A stretch of 64,000 nt of DNA from Prunus persica (lineage: Eukaryota > Streptophyta > Magnoliopsida > Rosales > Rosaceae): assembly GCF_000346465.2 (NCBI RefSeq), contig NC_034009.1, forward strand, positions 15,912,950 through 15,976,949, in the 5' to 3' direction. Each line of letters starts with the position of its first letter. The first letter of the stretch is position 1. The notes below the pieces were generated by a model. That model was given only the letters and a program-made list of their open reading frames with translations. It was not told the DNA's origin and did not search any database. Made by a program: the position numbers and the translations under genes. Below are positions 22,523 to 34,314 of this stretch, piece after piece.

Positions 22523-22734
22523 AGATTAGTTATTCTACTACTTGTATATGGTTTAGTAACTTCCCTTTGGATTTACTGACTAAGATCAGTTTTGATTTGT
22601 ATGGATATAAGATCTGCGTTGTAATCTTTGTTTCAATATATATTGAACCTTATTTATTTATGACCAATATACATCTATTATTTTATATGCCAGTACTACT
22701 ACTCATTCACTTTACTTTTGGATATTTCTGATGT

Positions 22735-24390
22735 AGAACAGATGGCTGAAGTAATAGAAGAGGAGTTGGAGTGTCACTTGCGTAAAGACAAAACCAACAA
22801 GTTAAAAGTTTGGGCTCTGAGCTCGAATTTGGGCCCATGACCCAACGTTTCGAAGAGCATTTTAATATTTTGCAAGTTTTTAGAAACTTTTTTTTAATTT
22901 ATCTTTTAATTCCCTTTCTGTTTCCTAGGGTTTCTTGGGGTATTTAAACCGACTTTGTCTCGTGATTTTCTTAGGTAATTGTTTGATTGCCTCAATACGT
23001 TGTCACGCTGTGTAAGTTGGCATCATAGTAGGTATGACCGGCTTGGTGTTTGGACGATATGGAGGTGATATGACCCATGGACGATATGGAGGTGATATGA
23101 CCCATGACCCAACGTTTCGAAGAGCATTTTAATATTTTGCAAGTTTTTAGAAACTTTTTTTTAATTTATCTTTTAATTCCCTTTCTGTTTCCTAGGGTTT
23201 CTTGGGGTATTTAAACCGACTTTGTCTCGTGGTTTTCTTAGGTAATTGTTTGATTGCCTCAATACGTTGTCACGCTGTGTAAGTTGGCATCATAGTAGGT
23301 ATGACCGGCTTGGTGTTTGGACGATATGGAGGTGATATGACCCATGGTATCGGGGAGATAGTTACTTGTGTAGAAAATTTACATCCCTAGATGAGCAGGT
23401 TACGGCCATTAGTGTGTTGCCAGAGAACATGAATAACACAAACATGTAGCCACCTAATGGGGGATTTAATCTTAATTGAGGGGGTCATAATAGACACCCA
23501 AATGCTGATAGTAGGCTTATTCAGAAGAAGAGATCCCGGAGGAGGAAGTTGTATCACCTTAACAACAACCTCATTAGCACGAGTTTTGACTCAAGGTGGA
23601 TATGCCGTACTTTAATGGTCACATGCAGATTGAGGATTTTCTTGACTGGATTGGAATGATGGAGCGATATTTTAGTGCAACAAATGTTCTTGAGAATCAA
23701 GTGGTGAGATTGGTTGCCTTTCGCTTAAAGGGCAGTATAGTCGTATGGTTGGATCAACTCTAGAATTCGTGTCAGAGGCAAGGAAAATGACTAGTGCATA
23801 CTTGGAGGTGAATGAAGTAATTGATGATGGATAGGTTTCTGCCTGTCGACTATGAGCATCACCTATACCGTCTCCAAAAGGTGTTTTCAGTGAGGGGAAG
23901 TGCAGCACCTCCTTACCTCTTAATAGGTCCGCTAGTGCTTGGGACGAGGATGATTATGAGGGGGCATAATTTGAGCATTAGGATGGCGATGAGGTACTTA
24001 AGTTAGTGTTGCAACGTGTCCTTCTAACTCCTAAACAAGTCGAGTAGCGAGAAAGAATTTGTGGAGGATATGAAAGAAGCTGCAGTAGTATATTCTTTAT
24101 ACTTTAAGGATCAGATTCCTAGAGAGGTGCATAAGATTTTATCAGAGTTCCATGAACTAATCTTAGGTGACCTGCCCAATGAGCTACCTCTCATGAGAGA
24201 CATTCAACACCAGATTGATTTAGTACCTGCCTAATGAGCTCGAAAGAAAATGAGATTTTGCTCGAGAAAATTAAAGAGTTGCTGAAAAAAGTGTTCATCA
24301 AATTTGTTCGAGTAGGACGGTATTCATGTGGAGAAAGACAAGGTTCGAGCCATCTGAGATTGGCCTACCCCGAAATCAGTGAGTGAAGGT
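22735..24390 (+). pseudogene. decayed Ty3-gypsy retrotransposon
   Basis: In order on the plus strand I see LTR-like leader, a worn tRNA-Met primer site (TTGGCATCATAG), gag, and pieces of reverse transcriptase. Gag shows the usual start of the retrotransposon gag domain (PYFNGHMQIEDFLDWI at about 23599-23646, then LKGSIVVWLDQL). Later, LPNELPLMRDIQHQIDLVPA (about 24172-24234) is the entry to the reverse transcriptase, followed by NEILLEKIKELLKKVFI. The reading then jumps to the word DGIHVEKDKVRAI and WPTPKSVSE, so the centre of the polymerase is deleted. Many stops; not functional. Confidence 0.75.
22834..23345 (+). repeat. 267-bp tandem duplication of the gypsy leader
   Basis: The block from CCCATGACCCAACGTTTCG to GGTGATATGACCCATG is present twice (22834 and 23101), almost identical. 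A 27-bp piece, GGACGATATGGAGGTGATAT with GACCCAT after it, is doubled again at the junction. The worn primer site is therefore present at 23017 and 23284. Confidence 0.9.
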
Positions 24391-25696
24391 ATATATATTT
24401 TTCTATTGAGAACTTTTGTTGATCATTGCTCCTTATTTATTTAATTTAAATAATGTAAAATTTAATAGATTATTGTTTTTCATATTTGTCTTTTTGAACT
24501 GTAGTTGTTTGTTGATTTTTTTTTAAACGATGCCATTTTTATTATTTGAAAATTCTGTAAATGACTTTTTGTTATATATATATATAATTCTTTTTATTAT
24601 TCTAATATGTGTATATGGGTAGAAATGGACATGACTCACACCATTCACTTTTCCCACATTTTGACCTCATTTCGTCTCTATATGTTTGTCTTTTTTGTTG
24701 ATGTTAATAGGTGGTTCGGAATTAATTGTCAAAGGTCGTAAATACTTGTTGTTTTGATAATTGATTTCTTTTCTTTTCTTCTGTAATATATTAATATATT
24801 TTTTTTTATACAAAGGATATTGGGAGATGAAAAATCGACTTAGGACTTAAAGTGCATGGTAAATACTCTTGATCACTAAGAAACAAGCCTTAACGAGCTA
24901 GGACTCATACTTTTGTGCATGCAGTTATAGAAATTAACATTTGACACATGTAGGAAAAAAAAATTAGACAGTCCTATATTACTAGATATGTTTATAATAA
25001 TAAAAAAGAGAAGTCTTTGTAAATTAGGTTTCGCTTTATTTCCATCTAGGAAAACTACATATTGTGATAAAATTACAGAATATTAATCAAGAAATACTTT
25101 GCTGGAGTACTAGAGACATGAAATTATAATGATATATCAACAGCTACAAAGGAGGAACTGCTAGTAACACTTCAAAAATGTCATCATGCACTGCACTCGT
25201 GGTTAGAGAAAAATAAAATAAAGAAATTAAAGAAGAAATGCAGCATGGTTATTTTAGAGTGTTAATAACAATTACCATATAAGGACTAATCGGAAGCATG
25301 CATAGAACGCGGTATATCTAGAATTTTTAATGTACAATAACACACTTATATATGACATTTCTTAGAATCCTACACATGAATCTCGCATACACGTACGGTC
25401 TCTAAAACTTCGAAGGCAATCAACACAAGGTTGGTCCGAGAGAACCAAAAAGAAGAAAGAAAATAGCATGGAAATGAAAACACATGAAATGCGAAACTAC
25501 ATTAAAAAATTGATAAATAAATAACAGTTTCATTGGTTTCAAAAATTTAACCTCTTGATTTCTTTCGAGAGGTTATTGAACTGATTTCTACAATATACAT
25601 TAGGCCAGGACGACTGTAATTCACAAAATCCCTTTTCCTGAGCAAAATTACAAGGCTGGGGGAGTTGAGAAAATTTCTATATGAACACACTAATAT
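24391..25696. other. intergenic stretch downstream of the DLAH-like gene
   Basis: No gene seen. AT-rich with a short (TA)n run near 24576. The part nearest 25696 should include the 3' UTR of the minus-strand lipase gene; I found no clear AATAAA on that strand. Confidence 0.4.
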
Positions 25697-27109
25697 TTAT
25701 GTTCTTTGTGATTGAACTTGCAGCTTCACCATATTGCTGGTGCTTCTGGCAGAAGCACTTCTCCATGGGATTGGCACTTGCATGTTGAAATTTTGAGCGC
25801 TCACATTCAAATTCAAGAGCAATTCTTTTGCTCTGTTCATCAAATCCACACCCTCCTTTTGAATCTGCACTCTGTTGGGACATTTGAGCAAGCTAAGATA
25901 AGTCCCCAAGTCATGAACACATGAAGGGTTTTGCATGTTGAAGAAGTCCAATACTAATTCAACACCCACATGGGTATAACATGAGCAACTCCATGGAAAC
26001 TCAAACGATTCGCCACCTCCCAAAACCCTAAAGTTCTCGAGATTGAAAACAACCCCAGGCATCTTGGTAATGGGGTCATTCACATTCACAATCCTCAAGA
26101 CCTTCACACCCAATTCCTCACACCTTTGCTTGAACCCCGAGTTCCCTACCCTCGGCCCCCCGAATGAAAACACTGTAATCGGTATTTTCCTTCGGGAATT
26201 CTCTCGGTTCAACCCGAGCTCCGCGATGTCATAGCCAAGAAGAAGAGCCAAAGAACTCCCCATACTATGTCCTGCTAATGTTATGCTCAACTCTTCACCT
26301 TTGTATTTGTTTAGCAATCTGGACACCTCTGAAAGAAGCTGTTCCCGGCAGCTTCCTAGCCCGAACTTGCTTTCGCTTTCGTCTGACGTGTACAAGCTCA
26401 AAAATCCAGACTCCACCTTCACATCGTCCCTCGGATTATGAGGATCAAGCCGTGCCGGAGTCAATGAGCTCATTAGGTTTGCAACCCATTCAGGGTTTGT
26501 GACTGTGCCTCTGAAGGTGATTACAATATCTCTTCTTCCGAGCCTCTTAACTGCATCATCTGATGAAACGGCGACGTATCCCATCCAACGGCCGCACGAC
26601 TCGCCGTTTTGGATGGGGATGTTGATGTCCGGAGTGGCGTAGATGTACTTGGTGACTTCATAACCGCAACTCTCCAGCCCAACCTCTCTGAACATGTTCT
26701 TCTTGCCGTACTTGCAGTTGAGGTAGCGTTTGGAGTTTGGGTCGAGATTGAAGGCCTTGTAACACGCGGTGACAAAGTCACCGTATCGAATAATTTCTTG
26801 CCGGAGAAGTGGGTGCAATGGCTCCACCAGGTTTTCCCAATTGTTTGAACCTTGAATTTCTCTCCATTGATGAGCCAAATTACTAGTAGTACGAGTGCTG
26901 GCGGTGGTTTTCGTATTGGCTCTAGTACTAGTAGTAGTGGTTACTTCCACGGTCCCTACTGCCGCGACAATTGTCTGTCTACCGGCAGCAGTTTCGGTTC
27001 TTTTGGGCACACAAACCTGTCCAAAAGAACCTGACTGTGGCCGAAAGTTTTTGGGAAATGCGACATGCTGGTTCATGTTTGTATTCTGCATCTGACACAT
27101 GGAAGCCAT
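25697..27109 (-). CDS. DLAH: DAD1-like phospholipase A1 (DLAH-like), single exon
   Basis: A 470-residue class 3 lipase that should remove the sn-1 acyl chain of glycerolipids, a reaction that feeds fatty acid release and oxylipin supply. The catalytic triad is visible: Ser282 in GHSMG (280-284), Asp345 in [12 protein letters not shown], and His399 in [10 protein letters not shown]. The fold's oxyanion-side strand [18 protein letters not shown] is at 191-208. Residues 1-79 are Ser/Thr/Arg-rich and poor in acids, as expected of an organelle targeting peptide. From memory the core (residues 80-410) is closest to Arabidopsis DLAH (At1g30370), reported as mitochondrial. The chloroplast PLA1-I gamma enzymes are the main alternative. 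The ATG is the first in the frame, and the gene is intronless as is usual here. The region is intact with no frameshift. Confidence 0.93.
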   Translation of the reverse strand: MASMCQMQNTNMNQHVAFPKNFRPQSGSFGQVCVPKRTETAAGRQTIVAAVGTVEVTTTTSTRANTKTTASTRTTSNLAHQWREIQGSNNWENLVEPLHPLLRQEIIRYGDFVTACYKAFNLDPNSKRYLNCKYGKKNMFREVGLESCGYEVTKYIYATPDINIPIQNGESCGRWMGYVAVSSDDAVKRLGRRDIVITFRGTVTNPEWVANLMSSLTPARLDPHNPRDDVKVESGFLSLYTSDESESKFGLGSCREQLLSEVSRLLNKYKGEELSITLAGHSMGSSLALLLGYDIAELGLNRENSRRKIPITVFSFGGPRVGNSGFKQRCEELGVKVLRIVNVNDPITKMPGVVFNLENFRVLGGGESFEFPWSCSCYTHVGVELVLDFFNMQNPSCVHDLGTYLSLLKCPNRVQIQKEGVDLMNRAKELLLNLNVSAQNFNMQVPIPWRSASARSTSNMVKLQVQSQRT

Positions 27110-27142
27110 TTCTATAGCTCAGTTGAAGGAAAATGCGAGAGA

Positions 27143-27187
<45 letters not shown>

Positions 27188-27240
27188 TGGGTTTATGTTG
27201 TGAGAGGAGAGGCAGAGGGACATATATACATGTGTAAAGA
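27110..27240 (-). promoter_or_regulatory. 5' leader and core promoter of the DLAH-like gene
   Basis: On the minus strand a TATA-like word TGTATATATG lies at 27230-27221. About 40-70 bp downstream comes a CT-rich leader formed by a (GA)n tract on the plus strand (27149-27183), and the ATG is at 27109. Such CT tracts are common in plant leaders and may bind GAGA-type factors. Confidence 0.5.
27149..27183. repeat. (GA)n microsatellite in the DLAH-like leader
   Basis: About 17 GA dinucleotides, 40 bp upstream of the start codon. Confidence 0.95.
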
Positions 27241-27299
27241 GAGAACATATTCTAGGGAGGGTGTGTGTGATAAATTTCTGTCATGTGGGTCATAAGGAA

Positions 27300-30200
27300 A
27301 TAAAAGTGAATGAAAAGTAAAAGCATGTTTGGCGAGTATTTGACTAAGGACTTCCAAATTCCACTGGGTTTAATTTAAGTGGTCGGTTGTGTCAGGCCAC
27401 GTACACTCTGGCTTCTGTTGCGGCTATCTTGGAAATAAAGAGCTCCTTTCTTTTTTCTTTTTCTTTTTTTCTTGTTTTTTTTCCTTTGGTTTTTGCTGAT
27501 TCCTTGGCGTTGACTTCAAAGTTTCAAACAGCGTTTTTAGTTTTTTGGCCGGAAAAGATGTATACATAACTCAACAATGAGTGACAATAAGGTCAAATCG
27601 TGTCATAATTTTGTTTGGGGTATGTCCAGTTAATCTTAACTCCACCGTATACTATTCATCACACTAAGCATTGTGATATAGTCCTTCTGTTTATAATTGT
27701 TTCCCTAGACCTAAACTATTTTTTTGCTTTTGTTTTGGTTTGAACAAAAGGTATTTGCCAAATATTCACACTTTTCGTTTGTCATTTTATATTTTGAAGT
27801 TAAAATACTCATAACTGTCTTTAAAACTCTTGATCGCTAAATTAATCCGTACATACTAATTTCCGTTCCAAGATAAAAATAAGTTATGCACATATTGCGG
27901 ACAGGCACAATGAAAAATATAAAATATAAAAAAAAATTCAATTTATCGTACATTGATTTGTCAAATCCCCATCTGTGAAGTTAGCTAACTTTTCACATAT
28001 AAAAGTTAGTAAATTTTGACTCGGATGGCGGCATGTTTGCTTACAATAAGGCATGGAATAAGATGTAGTAACACAATAATTGAGCAATTAATGTTGGGAT
28101 CAAAAGAGGACCAATTATTGGATATATGCTTAGAAGAAAAGAACTACAAAAGTTAAGGAACCTTGCACGGGAACTAATCAATGATCAATTGCTATCTTAT
28201 ACAGATAACTTCTCTAATACAGATGAATCTCACCTACATTGGTAGGTCAACAATATAATCAATCAGTGTAGTATAAATAATATTTTTGTTACACTAAAAA
28301 GGTCTAATCTCTCGTTCATATTTATTTATTGACTTAATTATGCTAATGCTCGTTGCCCCTTTAAAAATCACTTTATTATCTGATATTTTGCGTCTTACTT
28401 TATTTTTGGGCATTAAGTCTATCGTCATTGCTGACATAGCATGAATGAGGTCATTTTGTGCTAATTTGTATGTCATGGAGGTAAAAAATTTGTTGTTTTA
28501 AAAAAGTACGTTAAAAAATGAGAATTAAAAAGGCTAATAAACCCCTTCATTCAAGTTGACAAAAATGCTAAGCGACAGAGGTTAAAAAGGCTAATAAAAC
28601 AAACCGCGCCGACTATTTTCTATTTGGTTGCTCATCTTTAGCAAAATTGCGTGCATGCCCCAAATAAACAAAAAGTACTGGTATTGGTATTTAGCGCGCT
28701 TCATGTTTGACGCACGCCTTGTGCGCTTGAGAATTGTGATGGTTTTGTTTGGTTCGTGTGGGTGGGCGTGGGGAGTGACTAAAGAATATTCAACGCGGAG
28801 ACGATATCTCATATGATCCCATTAAAATGATGCAACAGGTGGGGATTGTGAATAGTACCTTTTTCTTTTTTGGCCCCTCAGCTCAGGTGGGCTTATGCAT
28901 CATCACTTATTATAATTTATAAATAATATATTAACGGATTTAGTCGAAGAAAAAAACCATATCTTGTATAGACTAATGATCTCAAATTCGAACATTAAAG
29001 TTTTGGATTGTATTTTGTAAAGATCTGCTCTCAGCAGGTACAATGACTGCCTTTTTCCAATTTCATTTATATATAAAAATCTGTATAAAATATATATTGC
29101 CACTTCGGCTTTTTTCACTTTACGCAGAGCATTATCCATTTTTAAAGAACATATGTGGCTAGGAGCCACGCGTTGTAGGGTTGCCATTCTTTGACTACCC
29201 TTCTGCTCTTTTAGTTCACTTTTCATGTTTAAAATGGTAACAATCTTTTGATGGGCATACACACCACAAAGAAACCAAGATCAAGAAATGCAAAAGAATG
29301 TTCCAGTTTTTATTTTTTTGGGCAGTAAATTAGAGAAAAACTCCCTATTAATCTTTTGGTTTGATTTAAAGAAAATTTACCTTTTTTTCATTGAGGATGT
29401 ATTAGTTTTTGGTGAGCTAATAAAAACTCTTTTTGAAGTGATTCTGAATAGGCCAAAAAGTATTTTCATAAAAAATTACTTTAAATGATTTTAAGGAGAA
29501 GCACATGGAAAGTGCTTCTCCCTATAACTTATTCTGGCATACCCAAGCCCTTAGTTTGTTTTTCTTAATATAGATATTGAAAGAAGGGAGAGAAGATTTT
29601 TGCTTCAAAGTGTAAGGATCCTCTGAGAGCAAATGAGTTAGGGAGAGTTCTTTTTTTTTATTTATTTAAAAAAAAACAGAAAAATAGAACAGCTTTCTGT
29701 CCAACCCAATTTCAAGATTCCAAATTATAATATTAATATAGAAACATAATGCTATAGAAAAGATTTGGACATATCTATTGAAATATGGTAATGTAAATAA
29801 TTGTGTGGAAAAGATATGTCCATATATTTCCAGTGTATATATTAACACAAGCAACTATTATGTATAATTAATTAATCATTTCCACACCAATAATTTTGTC
29901 TCACAACAATTCAAATAAATTTTTCTGTAATTTTCTACTTCATTTCTTGGTGGTTTTGTAGTTCAAAATCTATATAAAGATTGTAATATAAATATTTCAT
30001 ATCTCAAAAAATAATGCAGCCAAATGTCAAAAGATATATTTTCCTGATAAATAAGTAATCAAATCAGACTTCCGGCCGGAAAAAGAAAAAAAGCAAATCT
30101 GTCTGGTACCCACCTGTACCCGTATGTCTCACACAGAGACACGAGAGGAGCATTTATATAAGAATAAATGTTAAAAGAGTTGTCGAGTATACACAACTGT

Positions 30201-30655
30201 GCATGAAAAGGAAGATGGAAATTTTGTGGCAGGGAGTGGTTGAGTTTTTGTTTATGTGTGGCAGTTGGCCTTCTCAAATACATACGTACTTTTGACATTG
30301 GGGGGGAAGTGTTTCTTGTCAACAAAGTTACTTGAAAAAAGGTCACCTACGACTTGAAAATTAAGGTATATAAGGAATATATATTAGGTTTGATTCTTTT
30401 TTGTTTGTCAAGTAGGGGGAATATTAGGGTTTTGCATACACGAGGCTTGGCAATGCAGGTCAAATTTTGTATCTTTGCAAGATGGGAAAATGTCCCAAAA
30501 CTCGTGAATCGTGATAGATTTTACTCTTGCTGAAAATGACCAACAACCTCCTATAATAGTTTTGCTTTCAAACTTTATATCGTGTTTGAATTTCCATGCC
30601 ATGCATAATATGCTAATTTTCTTCATCGACATATGGATGGTGACACGGAATTTTT
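27300..30655. other. intergenic stretch, no supported gene
   Basis: AT-rich. Open frames at 28294-28816, 28903-29262 and 30059-30346 have no family resemblance and biased composition. No transposon ends or RNA gene signals were clear. The part next to 27300 should hold distal promoter of the DLAH-like gene. Confidence 0.4.
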
Positions 30656-30660
30656 AAAGA

Positions 30661-31198
30661 TTAGGGGCGATTCTGTGTACAGGGCAGGGTCGGTGCCTAC
30701 CCATCTCAAATTTTTTTTAAACAAAAAAATACCTATATATGTTATAACTCTCTCTCTTTTCTTGGGTGGGCAACAACATCTTCTTATTCTCATTGTCAAC
30801 AAACAGTATTCTTCTCATTCTCTCATCTTCTATATATAATTATAATTATAATTATAATTTAAAATTAAGTATTTTAGGAATTAATTAGGGATGAATTATA
30901 ATTTGGGGATTTTGTTAAAATTAATTAAGGCTTTGATTTTAGGAATTTTGTTATGTTTGATTTGTTGTTGATTTTGTTGAGATGCTCTATGACAATTTGT
31001 TTGATTTTTTGTTAGTATTTTTTATTAAAATTCTTTCTGCATAAAAAGAATGTTGATATGCATAGAGATGCATTTTAGGGTAAGGCTCATTACGCCCTCC
31101 GTGTATTTTTTTATGTTTAAGAATGAAATTCACTCGTACCGTTGAGTTAAGTATGTAAGTTTTGCCCATTTGACTTTCAAATCTTGGATCCGCCACGA
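30661..31198. mobile_element. hAT-like non-autonomous element
   Basis: The left end TAGGGGCGATTC and the right end GGATCCGCCACGA are inverted relatives of the common plant hAT terminus (C/A)AGTGGCGGATCC. Likely 8-bp flanks, TTAAAGAT and GTAAGGAT, are only similar. No transposase inside. Confidence 0.45.
30830..30862. repeat. (ATAATT)n short repeat
   Basis: About four copies of ATAATT inside the hAT-like element. Confidence 0.8.
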
Positions 31199-31334
31199 GT
31201 AAGGATGAAGCAAATACAATAGGTCTTTGTGTCATCAACCAATTAAGTTTTTGTTTTTTTTTATACAAACACAATTGCCACAAAACTATCATTATATATG
31301 ATGGGCTTAACTAGTTTTCTATGTTTTGTTTACT

Positions 31335-31714
31335 TAAGGTCCGTTTTGTTAACCATTTCAATTTTAGTTTTTAGTTTTTATTTTTTGTGCTAGAGTATAG
31401 AGGAAAATGAGAGTGAGAATGATAGTGAGGATGAGAGAGAGAGAGGGAGAGAGGATGAGAAGGGAGGATGGGAGGGAGGAGTAACAAAAGTGAAGACAAA
31501 AACTTGAAAGTGAAAACAAACATATTTCAGTTTAAACTAAAAAAATTTAGTTTTTGTTTTCACTTTTATTACTCATCCTTCCTATCCTCCCCTCTCAATC
31601 CCATCTAACACTCATTTTCACTTTCCTTTTTCCTCTTTTTTCTCTGTACTCTAGTGCAAAAAAAAAAAAAAAAAAAGAAGAAAAGAATAAGAAATGATTA
31701 TCAAACGGAACTTA
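31335..31714. mobile_element. long foldback MITE
   Basis: The two halves are nearly full inverted copies. The ends read TTAAGGTCCGTTTTGTTAAC and the inverse of GATTATCAAACGGAACTTAA. Inner pairs include GTGCTAGAGTATAGAG with CTCTGTACTCTAGTGC, and a purine-rich arm facing a pyrimidine-rich arm. The transcript would fold as one long hairpin. Confidence 0.75.
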
Positions 31715-31719
31715 ACTTT

Positions 31720-33265
31720 TAACTAATTTTAATTTAATTTGAGTGTCAGATTTTCAGCACCATTTGAATAACATTTTCTCTAATGTCAATCATGTATTCC
31801 ACAAAGTTTACAAAAACAAAGTCATGCAACTTGCAAGCATGCAAAAAAGCAGAATATTGACACATACATTTCCCCAAGTCGAAAAAACAAAGGCTGATTT
31901 GCATCTCTTTTACTATCTCAATCTCCTTTTTGAATGTTGATCCTGGTCTTCAAAATACCAATGTCGCGTGGACTTCCATTTGATCTCTGAACAAATCCTA
32001 AACCAAGAGAGCTACTTACTCTTTGACCTAAGTTTGATATACATCTTTTCTGAATACATGTAGCCTTGAATTGAAGCCTCCCAAAGAAAATGGCTCTATT
32101 TCAAGTGTATCTAGCCCCCTTATTGCTGTTTTATTTTTCAGTTCAAAATGAAATTTCTTTGGCTGCATTTCTTCCTACTTTTTTCTTCGACTGCCCTCAA
32201 TATAATGCTTTACAGCATGCATGGTCCAACACTAAGATGGCAATTTTAATTGGCTTTGCTATTTTGTTTTCCTTCTTCCCTTTCCTCGTTCTTTCCTATT
32301 AGCTACAATTTCATTGGGTCATTGGTTTCAAATTAGTAGGCAACTAGATTTCAATAGAAGACCAAATATGAAAACGCCCTTATGGAAGGGAAATGTATGT
32401 CCTACAAGATTCAAGACCTTTGGCATGACTTAAAATGGTCATCCACCCACAGCGAATAATCAACAAATGTTATATTTTTCCCTTAACTAGATAGACTAAT
32501 ACAAATTACTTCCATCTAAGATATAAGTTCTGGTAGACTTGTTTGTGCCAAATTCTGCATTTTCGGGTCCGAATTTGTCATGGACCAAATTGTGGCTGAT
32601 ATCTTTATGCCAGTTGTGGTGATTTGATGTGATTTAGCAGAGAATTTACGTGTAAAAGCTTGAATAGGGATTATGTTGTGATCAAAAGTCTTGCACGATA
32701 AGTTAGGTTAATGATATAAAGAAGATGATAAGAAGAGGGACACACAACACAAACTATGATTGATGGCATCGGTCACAACCAACTTCAAACAGCTTACAAC
32801 AATGATTCAGCTAACAATTCCAGCTAGGTTTTCACCAGTGGTCTTAAGATTACTCTACCACACACTTATGTTGGTATGATATTTTTCAGTTGATGATGAA
32901 TCCAGCTAGTTGGTCCAAATTGTCAAGTCTTCCACCCGAATCCAGTCTTTATTGCTTTCTCTGTTTTTTTCCAGCTTTTCATCTTCTTTGATATTTCCAG
33001 CGAAACTATGGCTACAAGTCAAAATAATTATTCAAGTAGTTAAAACAACCAGTAATAATTTTGGTCATAAACTTGACTCAAGTAATTATTCCAATATTAC
33101 GAGCCAAATTATGGCTATTTGGATGATCAAAGTTATTTTAAAATGGCCAAAAAGAGCCAATTATGGTTGTAGCCTGTACGGCATAAGCTATACACTTCTT
33201 TGAACATCTCTTCGTGGGCTTTGGATATCTAGCATCATTAGAAGATTGTACTGTGGTTTAATTAT
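31720..33265. other. intergenic stretch, no supported gene
   Basis: The 70-codon frame at 32090-32302 is hydrophobic at its start but has no family resemblance. The rest is AT-rich with no clear element ends. Confidence 0.35.
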
Positions 33266-33269
33266 GTAG

Positions 33270-33465
33270 CAGCACCAGCAGGTAATTCCTAATCAATCAG
33301 AGAGTGTGTGATATATATATGTGCTCTGAGATTCACATATGGACTCCTTTGTGAACACTTTGATATATGCTCCCTTTCCCTTGGGAGTTTGTTTTCTGTG
33401 GTTGAACTAACATGGCTAGAGCTTGACCACCGTCACAAAGCCACGTGATATTAGCTGTTGTTACT
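33270..33465 (+). pseudogene. inverted partial copy of the DAG-lipase gene 3' end
   Basis: This segment matches the reverse complement of 37415-37590, the last codons and 3' UTR of the class 3 lipase gene. Shared words include GAGAGTGTGTGATATAT, GAGATTCACATATGGA and GCTTGACCACCGTCACAAAG. The copy keeps a form of the terminal peptide (PNQSESV, then TGA; the gene has PNQPESV) and carries a short insertion near 33380. Identity is roughly 85% by eye. No earlier exon is recognisable, so it is a fragment. Confidence 0.8.
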
Positions 33466-33539
33466 CTTTCCATGCATTAATTTGTGGATTTAGTTTTTTC
33501 TTTTTCAAATTTCTCGTCTTTTCTTTGATACATTAATTC

Positions 33540-34210
33540 AAATCACGTGCATATGTGTCCGTGTTCGTGTGTCACGTTATAAAGATTGACCATTTCCATG
33601 CTATCTCTCATAAATAAGGCAATGTCCTGCCTTAGTGTTGTTTTCAAGTACAAGCCTCGAATTCGAGTGGCTTGTCTTTCACCTGTCACCATCCAACATG
33701 AAACCTCTGTAATGTATGTATGCAGTGTTGGATTTCTTTATATGCGTGTTCATGATCTTTCACACAATCTGAAATACTTAAAGACATACCTAACATCATC
33801 TTTCTTGAGTACACGACATCTGAACTCATTCAACCGTAGCAGCAACAATCCCAGCAAGAACAGGAACGGCTCAAGACTTCTGTTCTCTTTCAGAATATGT
33901 TTCAGCTCTCTCTTTATGATGAGATTAGGGTTAGAGAACGTGTCTGATGAGAGTAGGGCCTTGAGCTTATATAGGCTAGGTCAAGTCGTCTCTACTCATC
34001 ACCAAAGGCCGACTTGACCAATCTTCCAAGCCCACCAAGCAACGGTTCATGCAAAAGGAAATAAATAGGACCCCTTAATAGGCTTCAAAACTTTTTCTTG
34101 TTCCAGAAGGTTCTGGGCCTCAAGGTATAACCTAATTTAAACTCTTATCAAAATCTGATATAACTTAGTATCTAGTGCACCGATCTAACTAGGAAACATA
34201 ACATGTAGTC
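33540..34210 (-). promoter_or_regulatory. LTR-like promoter region with heat-shock element
   Basis: On the minus strand a perfect three-block heat-shock element (TTCCAGAAGGTTC on the plus strand, 34101-34113) lies about 127 bp upstream of a TATA box TATATAAGC (33974-33966). Leader-like CT/AG sequence follows. The layout resembles a heat-inducible retrotransposon LTR such as ONSEN, but I could not place LTR ends or a primer site. The long plus-strand frame over it (33586-34017) has no family resemblance. Confidence 0.35.
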
Positions 34211-34264
34211 ATTTGGATTCATTAAATTTTACCAAGCCATTCAGGGTAAGCACAAACTGAAAAG

Positions 34265-34312
34265 ATGGCGAGTGAGGAAGAGAGCGCCATGAAGGAGCCA
34301 TTGGACATGGCC
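34265..34312 (+). pseudogene. LSM3-like N-terminal scrap
   Basis: The first 15 codons read MASEEESAMKEPLDM. Plant LSM3 proteins, as I remember them, begin MA(T/S)EEESAVKEPLD followed by LIRLSLDERI. Homology stops after the Asp codon and the frame ends 15 codons later. A fragment of LSM3 exon 1 is the simplest reading, but the match is short. Confidence 0.35.
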
Positions 34313-34314
34313 AC

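Noticed and set aside
26043..27095. Open frames on the plus strand opposite the DLAH-like gene, and a second minus-strand frame at 26521-26781
   Set aside because: Shadows of the lipase coding sequence; no independent protein features.
32090..32302. 70-codon frame with a hydrophobic, signal-like start
   Set aside because: No family resemblance, no splice or promoter context, and hydrophobic stretches throughout as expected of T-rich DNA.
33586..34017. 143-codon plus-strand frame as a gene
   Set aside because: No recognisable family and overlaps a minus-strand TATA and leader-like region; more likely non-coding repeat DNA.
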